Part shown: positions 22,335-34,851 of the stretch, piece after piece
How positions within the stretch are numbered: position 1 is the first letter of the stretch
Layout of the letters: every line of letters starts with the position of its first letter
From: Smallanthus sonchifolius
Taxonomy: Eukaryota > Streptophyta > Magnoliopsida > Asterales > Asteraceae
Reading direction: 5' to 3'
Assembly (NCBI GenBank): GCA_023525975.1
Contig: CM042028.1
Coordinates: forward strand, 79,545,501-79,609,500
DNA length: 64,000 nt
Translations under genes and position numbers: made by a program
Notes under the pieces: generated by a model
What the model was told of the DNA's origin: nothing
Seen by the model: the letters and a program-made list of their open reading frames with translations, nothing else
The model's database searches: none

Positions 22335-24785
22335 TGTCACACCCTCAAAATTCACCTGCGGGGTTATACCGCGAGGCGCGTGACAAACCAGGATCATTGT
22401 CATTAGTTAATTTGAATGACCACTAAATGAGTTGTAAAAATACCAATGTTGCTCATAGTCACGAGATAATACTGTTTAGTTTGAAAATGTTGCAAAAGCG
22501 TAAATAAAAACCAAGTGCAAGAATAACCAAATGCGCAAAACAACGTGCCCAAAACCAAAGTAAATAAAGTATGAAAACGTGTTTTAAGATATTTATGAAA
22601 ACCATGCACTTCAATGCATCCTAGTCCTGAGTGTGTACCTTAGCGACCTAATAAAGACATGCTTAAAGTGCCAACACAATGGTTGGTGAGTTCACAAGTT
22701 TGTAAGTAAATAAAAGTTCGATATTGGCCAGATAGTGTAATTAATTTATATCAATAGATAGCTAGTTTATGTCATGCTACTACAAGTGTTTCGCAACCGA
22801 AGCTGACTGTTTGGTTTGTTTGCCTTTCGCCATGTCTACCGAACAATGGCTAAATGTCTGGGTCAATATTACACCCGTTCGACCTCCAGTCGAGTTAGCG
22901 CGACCAACGCGGGTGGGGTTTGTCAAACCCAGTAGTACTACTCAAAATTACCTCGCTATGTTACAATACTAACGTTTCGAGATGTAAGGACTTTCATGGT
23001 ATGTTTGCACTTTAGTACGTAAGTGATGATACAATAATATAAGATCTAAAATATTTGTGTGCATGCTTTCTCCCCCAAAAAGGAAGTAAGTAAAAGAGAG
23101 GGACCGTGAAAAGTCACCTTAGGGTATGTGCTAGAACGACAAGTGAAAGACCCGCTAACGGCTACCTATATTTCATAAGTTTATGAGTGTGTGTTCGTGT
23201 TGGTTCATAAGACCCGTTGCATCCAAACAATACCATTGTTTATGTGTTTTGAAAAGAGTTACAAGTTTGACCAAGTTTGACCCGACGACCCGTTGGTGAT
23301 TTGGTGTAAGAATTAATGTTTGATTAACATAATACTAACATATTATACACATAAGATCATGCAGTAACACTTAGAAACAAATCCTTATTGTTCTTGTATG
23401 CTAGCATAGTTACCACATATAGCAAGTTTCCATATTTAGAAAGTTTTCATAATTAGTAAGTTTCTATAATTAGAAAGTTTCCATGATTAGAAAGTATGTT
23501 CAATACTCGCGTTTCCTGGAAACTATCATTACTAATATGTTCATAAGATCAATCTAACATGTCCTAGATTTTCACATCACATAACAATTGCCTAGAACTC
23601 AACATGCAGTTCACAATTCAAGTTAAAGTTTCTATTTATAGTAAGCTATGAATAAAATGCGTGATTTCTAATATATAACACGTTACAACATGTTATTATT
23701 TCCTAACTAGCATAGAACTATCATCAGATCATAACATGCATGTCTAAATTGTAAGCTATGAGCATCCTTGACAATTAAAGTTTCCTCTTTTAGAAAGTTT
23801 ACAAAACCGAGCTAGGTACATGAATTCTAATTTCACAAATAACTTAATCATGCTTCAACTAACATATAAACATCCTCATATCACACTAATCATGTCTAAC
23901 ATGCAATATAGAAAACCATTAAAGTTTTCTTTTATAGTAACTCTCGGTTTTATGCATCTAGGGTTTTGCAAACACATCCAATCTAACAAATATCATAACA
24001 AGACTCGATTTAACGTTAAAGTTTACACCTTTAATGGTAAAGATCATTGTTTGGATGAAAGTAGGGTTTCACATAACCCTAGTTTTCGAAAATAATATAT
24101 AAAAACAAATAGAAATTCTTACTAGCTGCGTTAATGGAGAAGATTGGTATTCGGATTGATCAAAAACACCAACAATTGCAAGATGGAACTTGATTAGAGA
24201 TGGATTGATGGTGATGAGGAGTCGACGATCGCAAGTAGAGGGGTGGGGGTGGGTTACGGCCTTCAACAAGTAATGGGGTAGGGTTTTTCAAAAAATCTTT
24301 AAAATACTTATCCTCTATGGGCCAAGAAAATGGATTAAAATTTAGTTTATGTGGCCCGTGGATTCATTTAAATGAATAATAACTTAATAAATTAAATCCC
24401 ACTAATTAAATTTGTTTCTAATAGATATTTTTATAAAATCTATTTATAAAAATTACAAAAGCAATAGAAGTCACGACGTTACGCGTAAACGTACGCGATT
24501 TCACGAAAGTTCATGAATTAAGCATAAAATCACATAACACGTAATTTCACATAAATTATATTAAATATAATTTAATTATTGTTCGAAGTATTATTTTCTT
24601 TAATAATCACCAACGTTCGAGGACAGACTCGTGCGATTCGGTAATTCTCCGAATTACCGTTACGTGAATGTTCGTGCAATGACCGACACACTTAATTAAC
24701 CTTAATTAAGTGTAATGCATGAATGAATATTTAAGATAACGGAGTTTGTGTTAACGGTGTTAACCTGAAAATGCGGGGTGTCACA
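22335..24785. mobile_element. solo LTR, Gypsy-like, inserted in Copia element
   Basis: A 2,451-bp segment starts TGTCACACCC and ends GGGGTGTCACA. It is flanked by a perfect 5-bp duplication AAAAG (22330-22334 and 24786-24790). There is no internal repeat, primer site or coding region, so it is best read as one LTR left after LTR-LTR recombination. The TGTCACACCC start and the length recall chromovirus (Tekay-type) Gypsy LTRs, but that assignment is inference. Removing it restores a continuous Copia 3' region. Confidence 0.75.
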
Positions 24786-24811
24786 AAAAGTAAGTAAGTA
24801 CAATTATGCTA

Positions 24812-26157
24812 CTAAATAAGGTCTTTAGAAAAGCCCGTCTTCGAAACATGTTCTTCGAAAACTTTAGGTGGGAGACCTTTAATCATCAGATCCGCAAGCA
24901 TAACTTTAGTACTTATATAGTCAATACAAAGATTATTTTCCTCAACTCGCTCACATACGAACAAGTACTTTGTATCAAGATATAATCCAACTCCAGTCGA
25001 ACTGTTACTATTCGAGAAACTAATGGCAGCTAAGTTATCACAATAAAGCTTCAATGGTCTAGAAATAGAATTAACTATTTTGAGTCTAGTGATTAGATTC
25101 TTCAGCAACATTCCATGACATGTCGCATTATACACAACTATGTATTCTGCCATCATAGTGGATGTTGTGGTCAACTGTTGCTTATGACTCTTCCATGAGA
25201 TAGGTCTGCCGGCTAACATAAAGATAAACCCCGAAGTGGATTTCTTGTCATCTTTGCATTTAGCAAAGTCAGAATCAAAATAACCAACCACTTCTAAATT
25301 ATCACTACTTCTATAAGTCGGTTTATAGTCTTTCGTCCCTTGCAGATATCGAAGTACTTTCTTAGTTGCTTTCCAGTGATCAAGGCCAGGATTAGTCTGA
25401 TAATGGCCTAACATTCTAGCAATATAAGCGATATACGGACGAGTACAGACTTGAGCATACATGAGGCTCCCAACTACTGATGCATGATATATCATTCTCA
25501 ACCTCTGTTTTTGGACATTGGAAAGAACCAAAAACATCTCCTTTAACTATTGAAGCTACAGAAGGAGAGCAGTGTTGCATGTTGTAACGTGTGAGGACCC
25601 GTTCAATGTAGGCTTTCTGAGATAATCCCAAAATGCCCTTAGATCTATCTCGGTGTATTTCGATGCCTATAACATAAGAAGCCTCTCCGAGATCCTTCAT
25701 GTCGAAGTTATGCGAGAGTAAACGCTTCGACTCATGCAACATGTCTAAACTATTACTTGCCAATAGAATATCATCTACGTAAAGGACAAGTATAGTAAAG
25801 TTGCTCCCACTCATCTTGAGGTGGGTGCATTGATCCACTTGATTCTTAAGGAAACCTTGTTTCTTCATGACTTCATCAAACTTTAGGTACCATTGATGTG
25901 ATGCCTACTTCAACCCGTATATGGATTTCTTCAACTTACAGACTAGATGTTCTTGACCTTCAGGTTGAAAACCTTCAGGATGTTTCATGAACACGTCTTC
26001 ATTCAAGTCACCGTTGAGGAAAGCGGTTTTGACATCCATCTGATGTAGCTCTAAGTCGAAGTGAGCTACTAGGGCCATCACGATCCTTAATGAATCATTT
26101 CGAGAAACAGGAGAAAAGGTCTCTTGATAGGCGACACGTGGCATGACTATAACATGT
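24812..26157 (-). pseudogene. Copia reverse transcriptase / RNase H, degenerate
   Basis: The RT part includes the stretch AYQETFSPVSRNDSLRIV, FLNGDL and the catalytic YVDD motif (LVLYVDDILLAS). RNase H follows with DSDFAKCKDDKKSTSGFIF and WKSHKQ. The frame is interrupted by a TAG where a Gln normally follows YGLK (near 25905) and by a frameshift near 25500. Upstream pol and gag are absent. It cannot make an active enzyme. Confidence 0.9.
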
Positions 26158-26357
26158 CCAAATAAAGGTTTTTTCATGCCACGTGTCGCCTCCATATTCA
26201 TTCTTATCATTTTTTCCTCGCATCTCTCTCTCTTGTTAAATACACATCTATCTTTAATAATAATATATATTAAAAATATTAATTATATTAATAAAACACA
26301 TTTATTTTAAATTATCATTTATTATATGAAACTTTGAAATCTAATTATGTAACTTTT
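26158..26357 (+). mobile_element. Helitron fragment, 5' part lacking its terminus
   Basis: From AAATAAAGGTTTTTTCATGC it follows the 46165-46732 family, but the TCTATACT start is gone and the Copia fragment abuts it directly. A MITE interrupts it at 26358. Confidence 0.65.
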
Positions 26358-26700
26358 AGAGTAAATTACCGTTTGCGTCCCTGTGGTTTACACGATTTAA
26401 CACAATGCGTTCCTGGTAGTTTCGGGCGAATGTAGTAGTTTCGGGTGAGTTAGGTCCAGGGACTCAGATAGGGACGCAAACATATATTACATATTTCTAG
26501 GGACGCAGATTGTTATACAGTAAAAGGGTACAACGGACATTTCACCTGAATTTAAACGGAATTTTTTAACGAAGTTAGGTCCAGGGACTCAGAGTGTTAC
26601 GGATTGTATACCACAGGTACTCAAAGCGTTAAAAATTCGTGTTAGGGACGCATTGTGTTAAATCGTGTAAACCACAAGGACGCAAAGTGTAATTTACTCT
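26358..26700. mobile_element. MITE with about 57-bp TIRs
   Basis: The two ends are near-perfect inverted repeats starting AGAGTAAATTAC and continuing TTTGCGTCC(C/T)TGTGG and GATTTAACACAATGCGT. It has no coding capacity and sits inside a Helitron fragment. The terminus links it to the Mutator-like elements at 1331 and 3369. Confidence 0.8.
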
Positions 26701-27299
26701 TTATTATACTTCCTATTACCCCTTAATATATTTTACATTCTACAAGTGAGTTTGCTTTTCATTCACTTTTTAAAAATTCATACTCAGCTTAGAAATACGA
26801 AACAAAGGAAAAATAAAACAATAGAAATAAAGAAAAAGCCCTCGCCCTACCAATTGAATTTGCCAATTTTGAATATAAGAATCAAGAATCAAGAATCAAA
26901 TAGCTTTTGGGATATAAGAATCAAACTTTGAGCTTTTGGAATATATCAGGAATAATATACGTGCTTTTAGAAAACGTAGTTATGCCAACTTTTCAACTAT
27001 TTTGTTTAATGACTAGTATTTAAAATATTAAATTACGAATGCCATGTCGCGTCAGATTAAGACACTGAGTATTCAACATTACTCTGAAATAACACGTGAT
27101 TACTTGTTCCTTAATCTAACAATATGAATGTTGTTGGATTTACATGTTAAACGGGGACAATGATGGTGTTATTGGGAATATAAACAATATTTAGTTTTTA
27201 AAAGCTTTCATTAACATTCAAGTATTGATTATGATGTTATATTTGACCTGTCAAAGCACACCATAATCAACATTTTTATCTTAGTAGTTTTTTGAGGAC
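26701..27299. other. intergenic
   Basis: AT-rich sequence with no recognisable feature. Confidence 0.4.
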
Positions 27300-28470
27300 A
27301 GTTAACTCGTGTTAAGAATGTTTTCTCACATGAGAATTTAAATGCGACGCTTCATATGCGCCAACTACAAGGATTTGTTATTCCGGCTCTACTAACATTG
27401 GCGGACCTATCCTTTGGTGGGTGGGTTGGCCGACCCCATGAAATATTTTTTCTATTTGTTATATACGTGGTATAATCTCGATCGACCCCCATGAAATTTT
27501 GATACCGACCCCCATAAATTTTGACCGACCCCAAAAAAGAAACAATTTTTTAACATCGACCCTCATTTAAACTAATAACTTAATTGGACATTTGGACTAA
27601 ATTTTAGTAGTTTAAACTATTACACTCATATTTAATTAACCTATTACCCATTTAGTCAATTAAGTCCACATTTAGTTGACATGTTACCCATTTAAATCAT
27701 TAAAATATTTAACCTAATAAAAAAATCTAAGTAGCAACAAACCTTATCCATCAAAGTATCGACATTTCATATTCACGCTTCACACAATCTGAAGAAAGAC
27801 AATTTGCTAATCACTATTCTCGCCATGCCTCATCACGATTCAGACCTCTTCGCTAGTTTACGATTCTCGCACTGATAGTCGGTTTACTGTTCATAGCCTT
27901 GCGCCGTTGCCTACTCATGATTTCAAGTAACTTCTTTTTCTCTAAGTTTTGAATTTTGCTTATCATATTATTTTATAAGAATACTATGCCATATGTGTGT
28001 TATTTTCTAATTGTAATTAGTGACAATGTGTGTATAAATTGACCCGACCCGACCTGAAACGGACTAAATTTTTTTTAATATTTAGTGACAGACAACCGAC
28101 CTAAAAAGTTTCCGACCCCCATGGAAAAAATTCCTGGGTCCGCCACTGTCTACCAACCATGTGTGCCTCCTACATTGCTCTCCTTATGGCTTAAAACAAG
28201 CTCTAGGTGTTTAGCTTCATCAACTTTCATAAAAAGAGCAACACAAGAGACTGAATTCTTCTCTGTTTGTGTTTCGCATGGGAAAGGTTATTGCTAGTTT
28301 ATGTGGATAGTATAATTCTTATCGGTGGTTCGTTTCCTGGGGCGAAATTTGCTCTTAAGGATCTTGGTCTACTTTATTGCTTTCTAAGCATCAAAGTGCT
28401 TCCATATCAGTTTGGTACTGTGCTATGATGAGTGAATATCTCACACGCTAAGCCCGTTATGTATATGACT
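27300..28470 (+). pseudogene. decayed Copia reverse transcriptase, split by hAT element
   Basis: Left of the hAT insertion the sequence reads HMRQLQGFVIPAL. Right of it the reading resumes NHVCLLHCSPYGLKQAL and then, in shifted frames, resembles YVD-IILIGGSFPGAKFALKD, the palm of Copia RT. Multiple stops and shifts show old decay. It is a different element from the one at 21636-26157 because it lies on the other strand. Confidence 0.7.
27396..28148. mobile_element. non-autonomous hAT element
   Basis: Ends CATTGGCGGACC and the inverse of CAGTGGCGGACCCAGG. An 8-bp duplication, TCTACTAA (27388-27395) and TCTACCAA (28149-28156), has one mismatch. The 753-bp body has no transposase. GACCCCCAT motifs repeat near both ends. 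It interrupts a Copia RT fragment at a site where the RT homology rejoins exactly. A related fragment lies at 35613-35832. Confidence 0.85.
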
Positions 28471-29455
28471 TACCCTTTCAATCTCACCGGTTTGGCTTTT
28501 GATTTCGAGCAAACCTATCATCATTGATTTGAATTTTGGATTTTGATATCTGATTTCTGATATTGATTTTGATGTCAATATGATCGATATTGCTCGTAAT
28601 CAGGTAATATTTTGGTCTAGTTTTTGATGGTGGTAGAGTATTTTGGTAGTCTTGGAACATTTCATTGAAATGTTTACAACTCCATCACATTTATGAGGGG
28701 AAGTATTCGCTTCTAATTCCGTTATTGACCAACTAAACACAAATTTAGATGAAATAATTTTTCAATTTCAATTCTAATGAATTTAATGAACCACCAAACT
28801 GGACATAAAGATTAGGTTTAGGTTTAGACTCCTTATAATTTAGAGTATTATTTAACGAGAAATGCGTTGTCTATTTATATCATATCGCGTGTCAATCTTT
28901 ATTCATTCAATATACATTCTCAATTTCACAACTATAGAACCATCCATTAAGCCACCTTTAAGAAAACATTATATAGGAATTGGATTCATAAATAAATTAG
29001 AAAAAAGATCGTACAAAGTGATAGAAACTATTTTTATATAAACAAAATAGTAGTTGAATGCTTTACAAGCGGCAATAAGTAATAGCCACAAAGATCATGA
29101 TAGTGGGAATACTTATCTCCACAATTACAAAACACAAGAAAAGCCAAAAAGGAAGTTACAAAGTTGAATCTTATGTAACTTCTTTGTAGTTTTTAAATGC
29201 GGTGTGGCATTCTTCCATTTCGTCTCATTCAAGTGTTTCATGACATAACACCATAATAAAACAAATTAAAAACAAAATAGATTCAAACTTTTATCGACTG
29301 CAAACTTATATATAAAAAAATGAGCATAAACAAACAGGAAATTGAATTTGGACTTATAAAAACTCGGCTCAAACTTTTACTATAGGTTTTGATATTTAGG
29401 TTATATGTAAATACAATTTGTAACTTAAGCCGTAAATTGTCATGTTTTTATATAA
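28471..29455. other. intergenic
   Basis: About 1 kb of AT-rich DNA with no supportable feature. Confidence 0.45.
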
Positions 29456-29600
29456 CTAGTTGGTTCCCGGCCCCGCGTTTCGCGGCGGGATGTATCCACG
29501 TAAAATTGAGATTGAATCCATGACCTTCTCAAATCTTAGTGTTTCAAGAGGATTTTTCTCTACCACTGGACCACCAATCCCAATGGCCTTTTATATAATT
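29456..29600 (-). mobile_element. Helitron 3' terminus (family of element A)
   Basis: CTAG at 29456 followed on the plus strand by a GC hairpin (CCCCGCGTTTCGCGGCGGG) is the inverse of a Helitron 3' end, like 4020. The flank before it is A. The 5' end could not be placed. Just inside lies a tRNA-like stretch (29505-29585). Confidence 0.5.
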
Positions 29601-29690
29601 ACTTGAGCTTGAACTCGTTCGAATTGAACCATATCAAGCTCTTAATAATTAAAGTATTAAACTTGAATTTAGCTTGCTTATTTGTAGTTA

Positions 29691-29691
29691 A

Positions 29692-29751
<60 letters not shown>

Positions 29752-29752
29752 T
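29691..29752. repeat. (ATT)n microsatellite
   Basis: About twenty uninterrupted ATT units. Confidence 0.95.
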
Positions 29753-30500
29753 ACAAGCTATTCGTGCTCCCCAATCAAGATCAAATCTTTTTTAAAACAA
29801 CCTTAAATTTACATCTTAAAGTCTCATCTAGCTATTGAATTATGTTGGAGCTTATGTTATAAAGTGATTGAGTTGAGCTCGCTCATTTATAGCCACTAGA
29901 ACATCCTTCATTATCAAGTTTAAAGTAATGTGATTTTATTAAAAAATATATATATATTTTAGTATTTTACAATCTCTCTTTATTTAAGAAGAAAATAAAA
30001 ACTAAAATAATATTCCACTAGCTAGTTTATTTTGCAATTAACTCGCACCCCTCAAACTAAAACAACTGTCTACGAAAATTCATTTCTTTTTATAATAATA
30101 AGTTGAAGTTGAATAACTAAAATAAATTTATGAACTAAATATCAAACATATTATAATATAATTAATTAATAAAAGTTCATATTCAAAGTATGCATCTTTG
30201 TACCAAGTTAGGTATGGGAAAGATAAGTTCACCCTTAAGATTTGCCCATCTCCATCATCACCCACTTGGACTTTTTCTTGACATGCAATTAATAATATTA
30301 ATTAAATATAATACACATGCATATCAGTTTAGTGATGATAATCTATGTATCCTATTATCCTTCGTTGAAATTGTATGAACCCGGCCTGCAATCACCCACT
30401 ATCTTTCAGGTAATGACTAAAGATTTACTATTATTTTAAACCAATTTGAATGTGAAAATATATATTTTATAACTTTCAAACAATTCTAAAGAAACTAAAT
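29753..30500. other. intergenic
   Basis: AT-rich, no feature seen. Confidence 0.4.
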
Positions 30501-30742
30501 CACTACAAATTAAAGAACTTTTAGCGAGAAACAAATCCGTCGGTAATCCCTCGGTGAAGATAGGATTAGTTCGAAATCCATGGGAAAAGGTCCGTGGAGA
30601 AACCAGGTGTGGGTAAAAGCTTTATAAACAGATAAACGACAACTATTAAAAAATAGTTTTTTTTTCTATTTTCTATTTTTTTTTATTTTAACCTGTCTGT
30701 TTGGTGAAGATTTCGTCGGTGAAAGCAAATTTTATAATAGTG
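30501..30742. mobile_element. miniature CACTA element
   Basis: Starts CACTACAAATTAAA and ends TTTATAATAGTG. It is flanked by a 3-bp duplication AAT (30498-30500 and 30743-30745), the CACTA length. The 242-bp interior repeats CGTCGGT(A/G)A near both ends. It has no coding capacity and its sequence is unlike the CACTA element at 16530. Confidence 0.7.
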
Positions 30743-32939
30743 AATTGATCTATATTGAAATAATATTTTATTAAGTATAATAAAATAACGTGCTTCCATT
30801 ATTTTTTCGGTGAGCACTTTAATAATTTACATATAGTAACTAAACTATTAGTGGTAGACATAAATACTTTAAAAATTGTTTTTAATTATGAATGAGACTT
30901 TGGGAACATGTTAAGGGTATAAGTTGACTCGAAAGAGAATCCATAAATATTGTGTTTATCCTATATAAATAAGAGATACTCTTATGTTAGGTTTTATATA
31001 TTCATTCATGATATTTTAGAAAATTCATGATGTTAAAATATTAACTTGACCGAGAATAAAGCTGTGAGATTATTAAGTATTGAGAATTTGAGTGTGATCA
31101 GTATTTATATTCAAATTCCAATGATTTTAGAGCATTTTTTGTTTGTATGTTATGTTTGAGGTGTCGAATTGGCGTGTGCGATTAGTAGTATAAAAATATT
31201 TTAGAAAATGTTGCACATGTTCAGTTTTAAAAGATAATCATCAATAGATCAAACTACACATATATAGGTAAAGTATATCTATCGCAACGCAGTATAGTAA
31301 ATGATAAGAACCGGATATCAATCCGTGGACACGCTGGCTCCTGATACTAAATCCTCTATCAATATTCAACCGGTGAAAAAGAGATTTGATTGACGAACTA
31401 ATGGTTGTAAAAAACAAATAAAGAACGAATTTAGAAAGCTTTAAGAAATCAGAATTCAAAGATAACCGTTTAGACTTGAATCATCTAAGTTAGAATGACT
31501 AGGATAAGATTGATTTTACTTATGAAAACTGTTTTTATGATTATGGTTAAGAACAAATAGTGTTATAGACACTCACTAATACCCTAATCAAGTGAAGCTA
31601 GTTTTATCATCAATTTCTTATGACTTAGAATTTCTATATCAGACCTAACAGATAAGCGTCCTAACGATTTACAATCTATGATTAGATTAATACAAAAAAC
31701 TCTACCAAGTTCCTAAACCCTTTTATTCAGATGTATGCTCTAGGTAGCTCACAAGTTTTACCAATTAAAGTATTGATTTGTCTATTACCGATTAAGGTGT
31801 CAAGCCTTAGATTATAAGTGCACTTTTACAATCCAAAGGTAGAACTAGTTGAATCTAATATGCATAACTTCATATAAAGACCAACAAGACCACACAAATC
31901 AAATCTAAAACCAATAACAACTTGTAATCATACACATCATACGTTCATGATAACAAACTCATTAAAATCATACAAACATAAGTTTAACCAATCCAAACAT
32001 CAAACCAATCATAGAATCATCAAATTAAAACGGCTATAAAGTGTTAGCTAGACATAATGGTGTAAAGCAAACACAAACCAGAAGTGGACCTAATCAAAAA
32101 GTGAATGAAAACCGAAAAAAATAGCAAACCAAACCGATCTCCGCGCATATACGCAAACCGAAAGGCCAGATCTTCAATCCCTCAGTCTCTTTAGGTTGCG
32201 ATCTCCTCTTCTACTTCAAAATGCTCTTCTCAGTTCCAAAATTGCGAACCCCCAGCTTATGGCCGTCATTATGCTTAATTAGGCTCACATTATGATTTTT
32301 GTCTCGCCCGACGTACGAGCTACGTACGGGTGGTATGAGCATTAGGTGGGTCACGACGCCTAAGTCTTCGCTTGCCCGTACCCTATCAAACGAGTACGGG
32401 CTTCTGCATGCACGTGCGGGTCATACCCACAAGGGTGTATGGGCGTACTCTTCACTTGGATTGATTTTTTTCTTCTAACTTACCTCCAGCAGCTTCATAT
32501 CTTCACTTAATCCTTTCTTTAGCATCAAAACCTGCAAATCAATATAAAACACGATTAGGTATCCATTCCTATGTTTGCACTAAAAACAACTCAAAATGTA
32601 AGTAAATATGCATGAAACAAATGTGTAATTTGGTATACATCATGAACCAAGCAAATTATGATGTGATTTTTTTTGTATTCTTGACTATATATATGGTACC
32701 ATCGAATCTCATACAACTCGAAGACATCCAATACGAGAGAAACATAAAATTCATTTTTCAGTTGTCAAGTGTGAAATTCTCTCTTAATCTTCATTATCAA
32801 CATAAATACCTACAATAAAGTAGGTTACGGAATAGGAAGAGATTACAAATAAATATACACAATAAATACAATAAAGAAGGGCAATGAAAAGGCTATGTTA
32901 AGGCTAATGAAGAGGCTATGCTAATATCCTTCCTCAAGA
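30743..32939. other. intergenic, probably old retroelement DNA
   Basis: No convincing frame. GC-richer sequence at 32280-32460 repeats GTACGGG and CGTACG, unlike its neighbours, and resembles the untranslated parts of some large Gypsy elements. I cannot assign it. Confidence 0.35.
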
Positions 32940-33400
32940 GACAGTGGTAAAGATGTCTGCCACCCAAAGCTTGGTTGGAATAAACTTAGTGTAAAGTTTA
33001 CCCGAAGATACGATTTTCCAAATGAATCATCTAGAAAACTTGTGAGAATCAGTGAAGACGAGTCCGATGAAGAAATAATCCCTGTAAATGGAAATGGTTG
33101 TTCATCAAACCTAGCATGGCGAGTGACATAAATTTGATTCGTTGTGTGATTAAGACAACGATATCCCTTGTACTGTGAACTGTAGCCAATGAATATACAC
33201 GGGAGACTTCTTGTAGAAAGTTTATTTGCAGCATAATCCATAAGATACAAATAAACATGACAACCAAAAGTTCTGAAATTGCTATAGTTTGGGCATCAGA
33301 GAATATAGCAACTCGAATGGAGATTTATTTTCCAAAAGCAGTGCAGGCAATTGGTTGATGATGTAATTGGACTCCTGGTAGGCAATCTAGGGTTTTGGCC
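32940..33400 (-). pseudogene. Copia integrase C-terminal fragment
   Basis: The frame reads INQLPALLLENKSPFELLYS, then after a frameshift FRTFGCHVYLYL, then LPCIFIGYSSQYKGYRCL and YVTRHARFDEQPFPF. This is the classic region between the Copia integrase core and RT. Both sides run into unrelated sequence. It is a relic. Confidence 0.85.
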
Positions 33401-34657
33401 TAGATTGGTTCGTACAGTATTTCCAATGCGTTTATTTAAAAGTTTAAAAATCTATGTACGAATCCCAACAAATACTTACCAAATGTATAAATAAGGTATT
33501 CAAATATGGAAACGTTTGAAGAATATAGGTTTCTTAGAATTTTTTTAACAACAATTTTTTTACTCCTAAATACTATCAAAACATGTACTTGTAGGATTTG
33601 AACCAATACCATTTTTATGGAGCAATCACCAATGTCACTAGGCTATAAGGCTACGGGCATATGTTTCTTAGATGATACATATTTGTAAGGAATGACTTAG
33701 GTGAAAGCAGCAAAGAGTAAGTTTATTTTAAGCAACTTCGAAGTAGGGGTGTGAATCTTGACAAAACATGAATCTAACATGAAATTTACGGGTTCAAGTC
33801 AGTTTTGGGACGTGTTCGTGTCAACCTGACGGGTTCGCCGATTGACGGTTTAACCAATTTATTTTTTATTTTATGTCAATTTTAAAACTTAGGGTGGATG
33901 TATACATCTTTTGCATCTCTCCTGTTATGTAACTCTTTGTCATCTACATTAGCGTAGCATCAGATTTTTCTCATCATTCTCTTCCCATCCTTAAACCATT
34001 TTCAATTTAACTAATTCAAATAAATAAAAACTGATACAAAAATTATAAAATTAATTTAAAAATATAGAAAATACTTTTTAAAAATCCATTAATTAAAAAA
34101 AATACAACTATTTGTAAGAATAGTTCTCTTCGCGTCCGAAACCGTCTTCTAAACTTTTCATCACTATATATTGGATCCTCATCGAATTAATTAGACGAGG
34201 CGATCATGTGTGGCTTCATGATTTCTAGATACACGAACTCTTGACCTTGTGGTATCTTCAACATCATGAGTTATGACTTAACGAGGCTTGAACAATTCTG
34301 GCGAGTTGTTGAAAGGGACGAACATTTGCATCATTGCCGGAACTTGATGAACTTGATTTATTTTAAAAGAATTCCATGAAATAAATTATGGTTGAAATTT
34401 GAGAGAGTAATTTGAGAATGGTGTGATAAAAATAAAAATTTTAGTTGATATATACGAAAATGCATTGATTTTTATAAATTTATTTATTTATTTATTTTAT
34501 TTGCCCGTTGCTGATTCAAAACGGTCTTTGACCGTTGGCGTCGGGGAAGTCTTGGCAAGCTCACTGATCGGTTAAAAAAATCTCGGGACCGAGACGGGGA
34601 GGGGATTAGACTAGAAGTCTAGGATTACGTGAATTTAATCATCTTTCATGTAAGGTC
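33401..34657. other. intergenic with repeat remnants
   Basis: Contains a tRNA-like inverse stretch near 33585-33660 with a B-box (GGTTCAAATCC on the minus strand), and a single hAT-like end near 33746 (TAGGGGTGTGAATC). No gene. Confidence 0.35.
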
Positions 34658-34851
34658 ATGTTTGGGATTACTTATCAAATCTCCTTTTGACTTTTTGGAA
34701 AAGTAAGTCCCTACTTACTTTTCCAAAACAACTTCTCCTTCTCACAAAAAATACCTTTTACACTCTTATCCAAACAAACTTTTAACTTATTAACTACTTG
34801 GAGAAGTTAATAAGTTAATAAGTAGGATCTAAAAGTAATCCCAAACACCCC
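34658..34851. mobile_element. MITE with GTTTGGGATTACTT termini
   Basis: TGTTTGGGATTACTT at the left and its inverse (AAGTAATCCCAAACA) at the right enclose about 190 bases. Just inside the left end is a hairpin, GGAAAAGTAAGT with its complement ACTTACTTTTCC. A related start (GTGTTTGGGATTGCTTAT) occurs at 39600. Confidence 0.6.

Larger units (their letters stand above)
21636..26157 (-). mobile_element. truncated Copia retrotransposon, split by a solo LTR
   Basis: Read on the minus strand: reverse transcriptase, RNase H, polypurine tract AAGTGGGAGAA and a 3' LTR. The 5' part (5' LTR, gag, protease, integrase) is missing because the sequence changes abruptly near 26157 to Helitron sequence. A 2.45-kb solo LTR has inserted at 22335-24785 between the coding region and the 3' LTR. 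The coding sequence is broken by a stop and a frameshift. Confidence 0.85.

Noticed and set aside
22335..24785. A stand-alone gene in the GC-richer ends of this segment
   Set aside because: Only short frames are present, while TG/CA ends with a perfect 5-bp duplication support a solo LTR.
32280..32460. GC-rich stretch with repeated GTACGGG as a CpG-island promoter
   Set aside because: No gene starts beside it and the composition resembles retroelement untranslated DNA; I left it unassigned.
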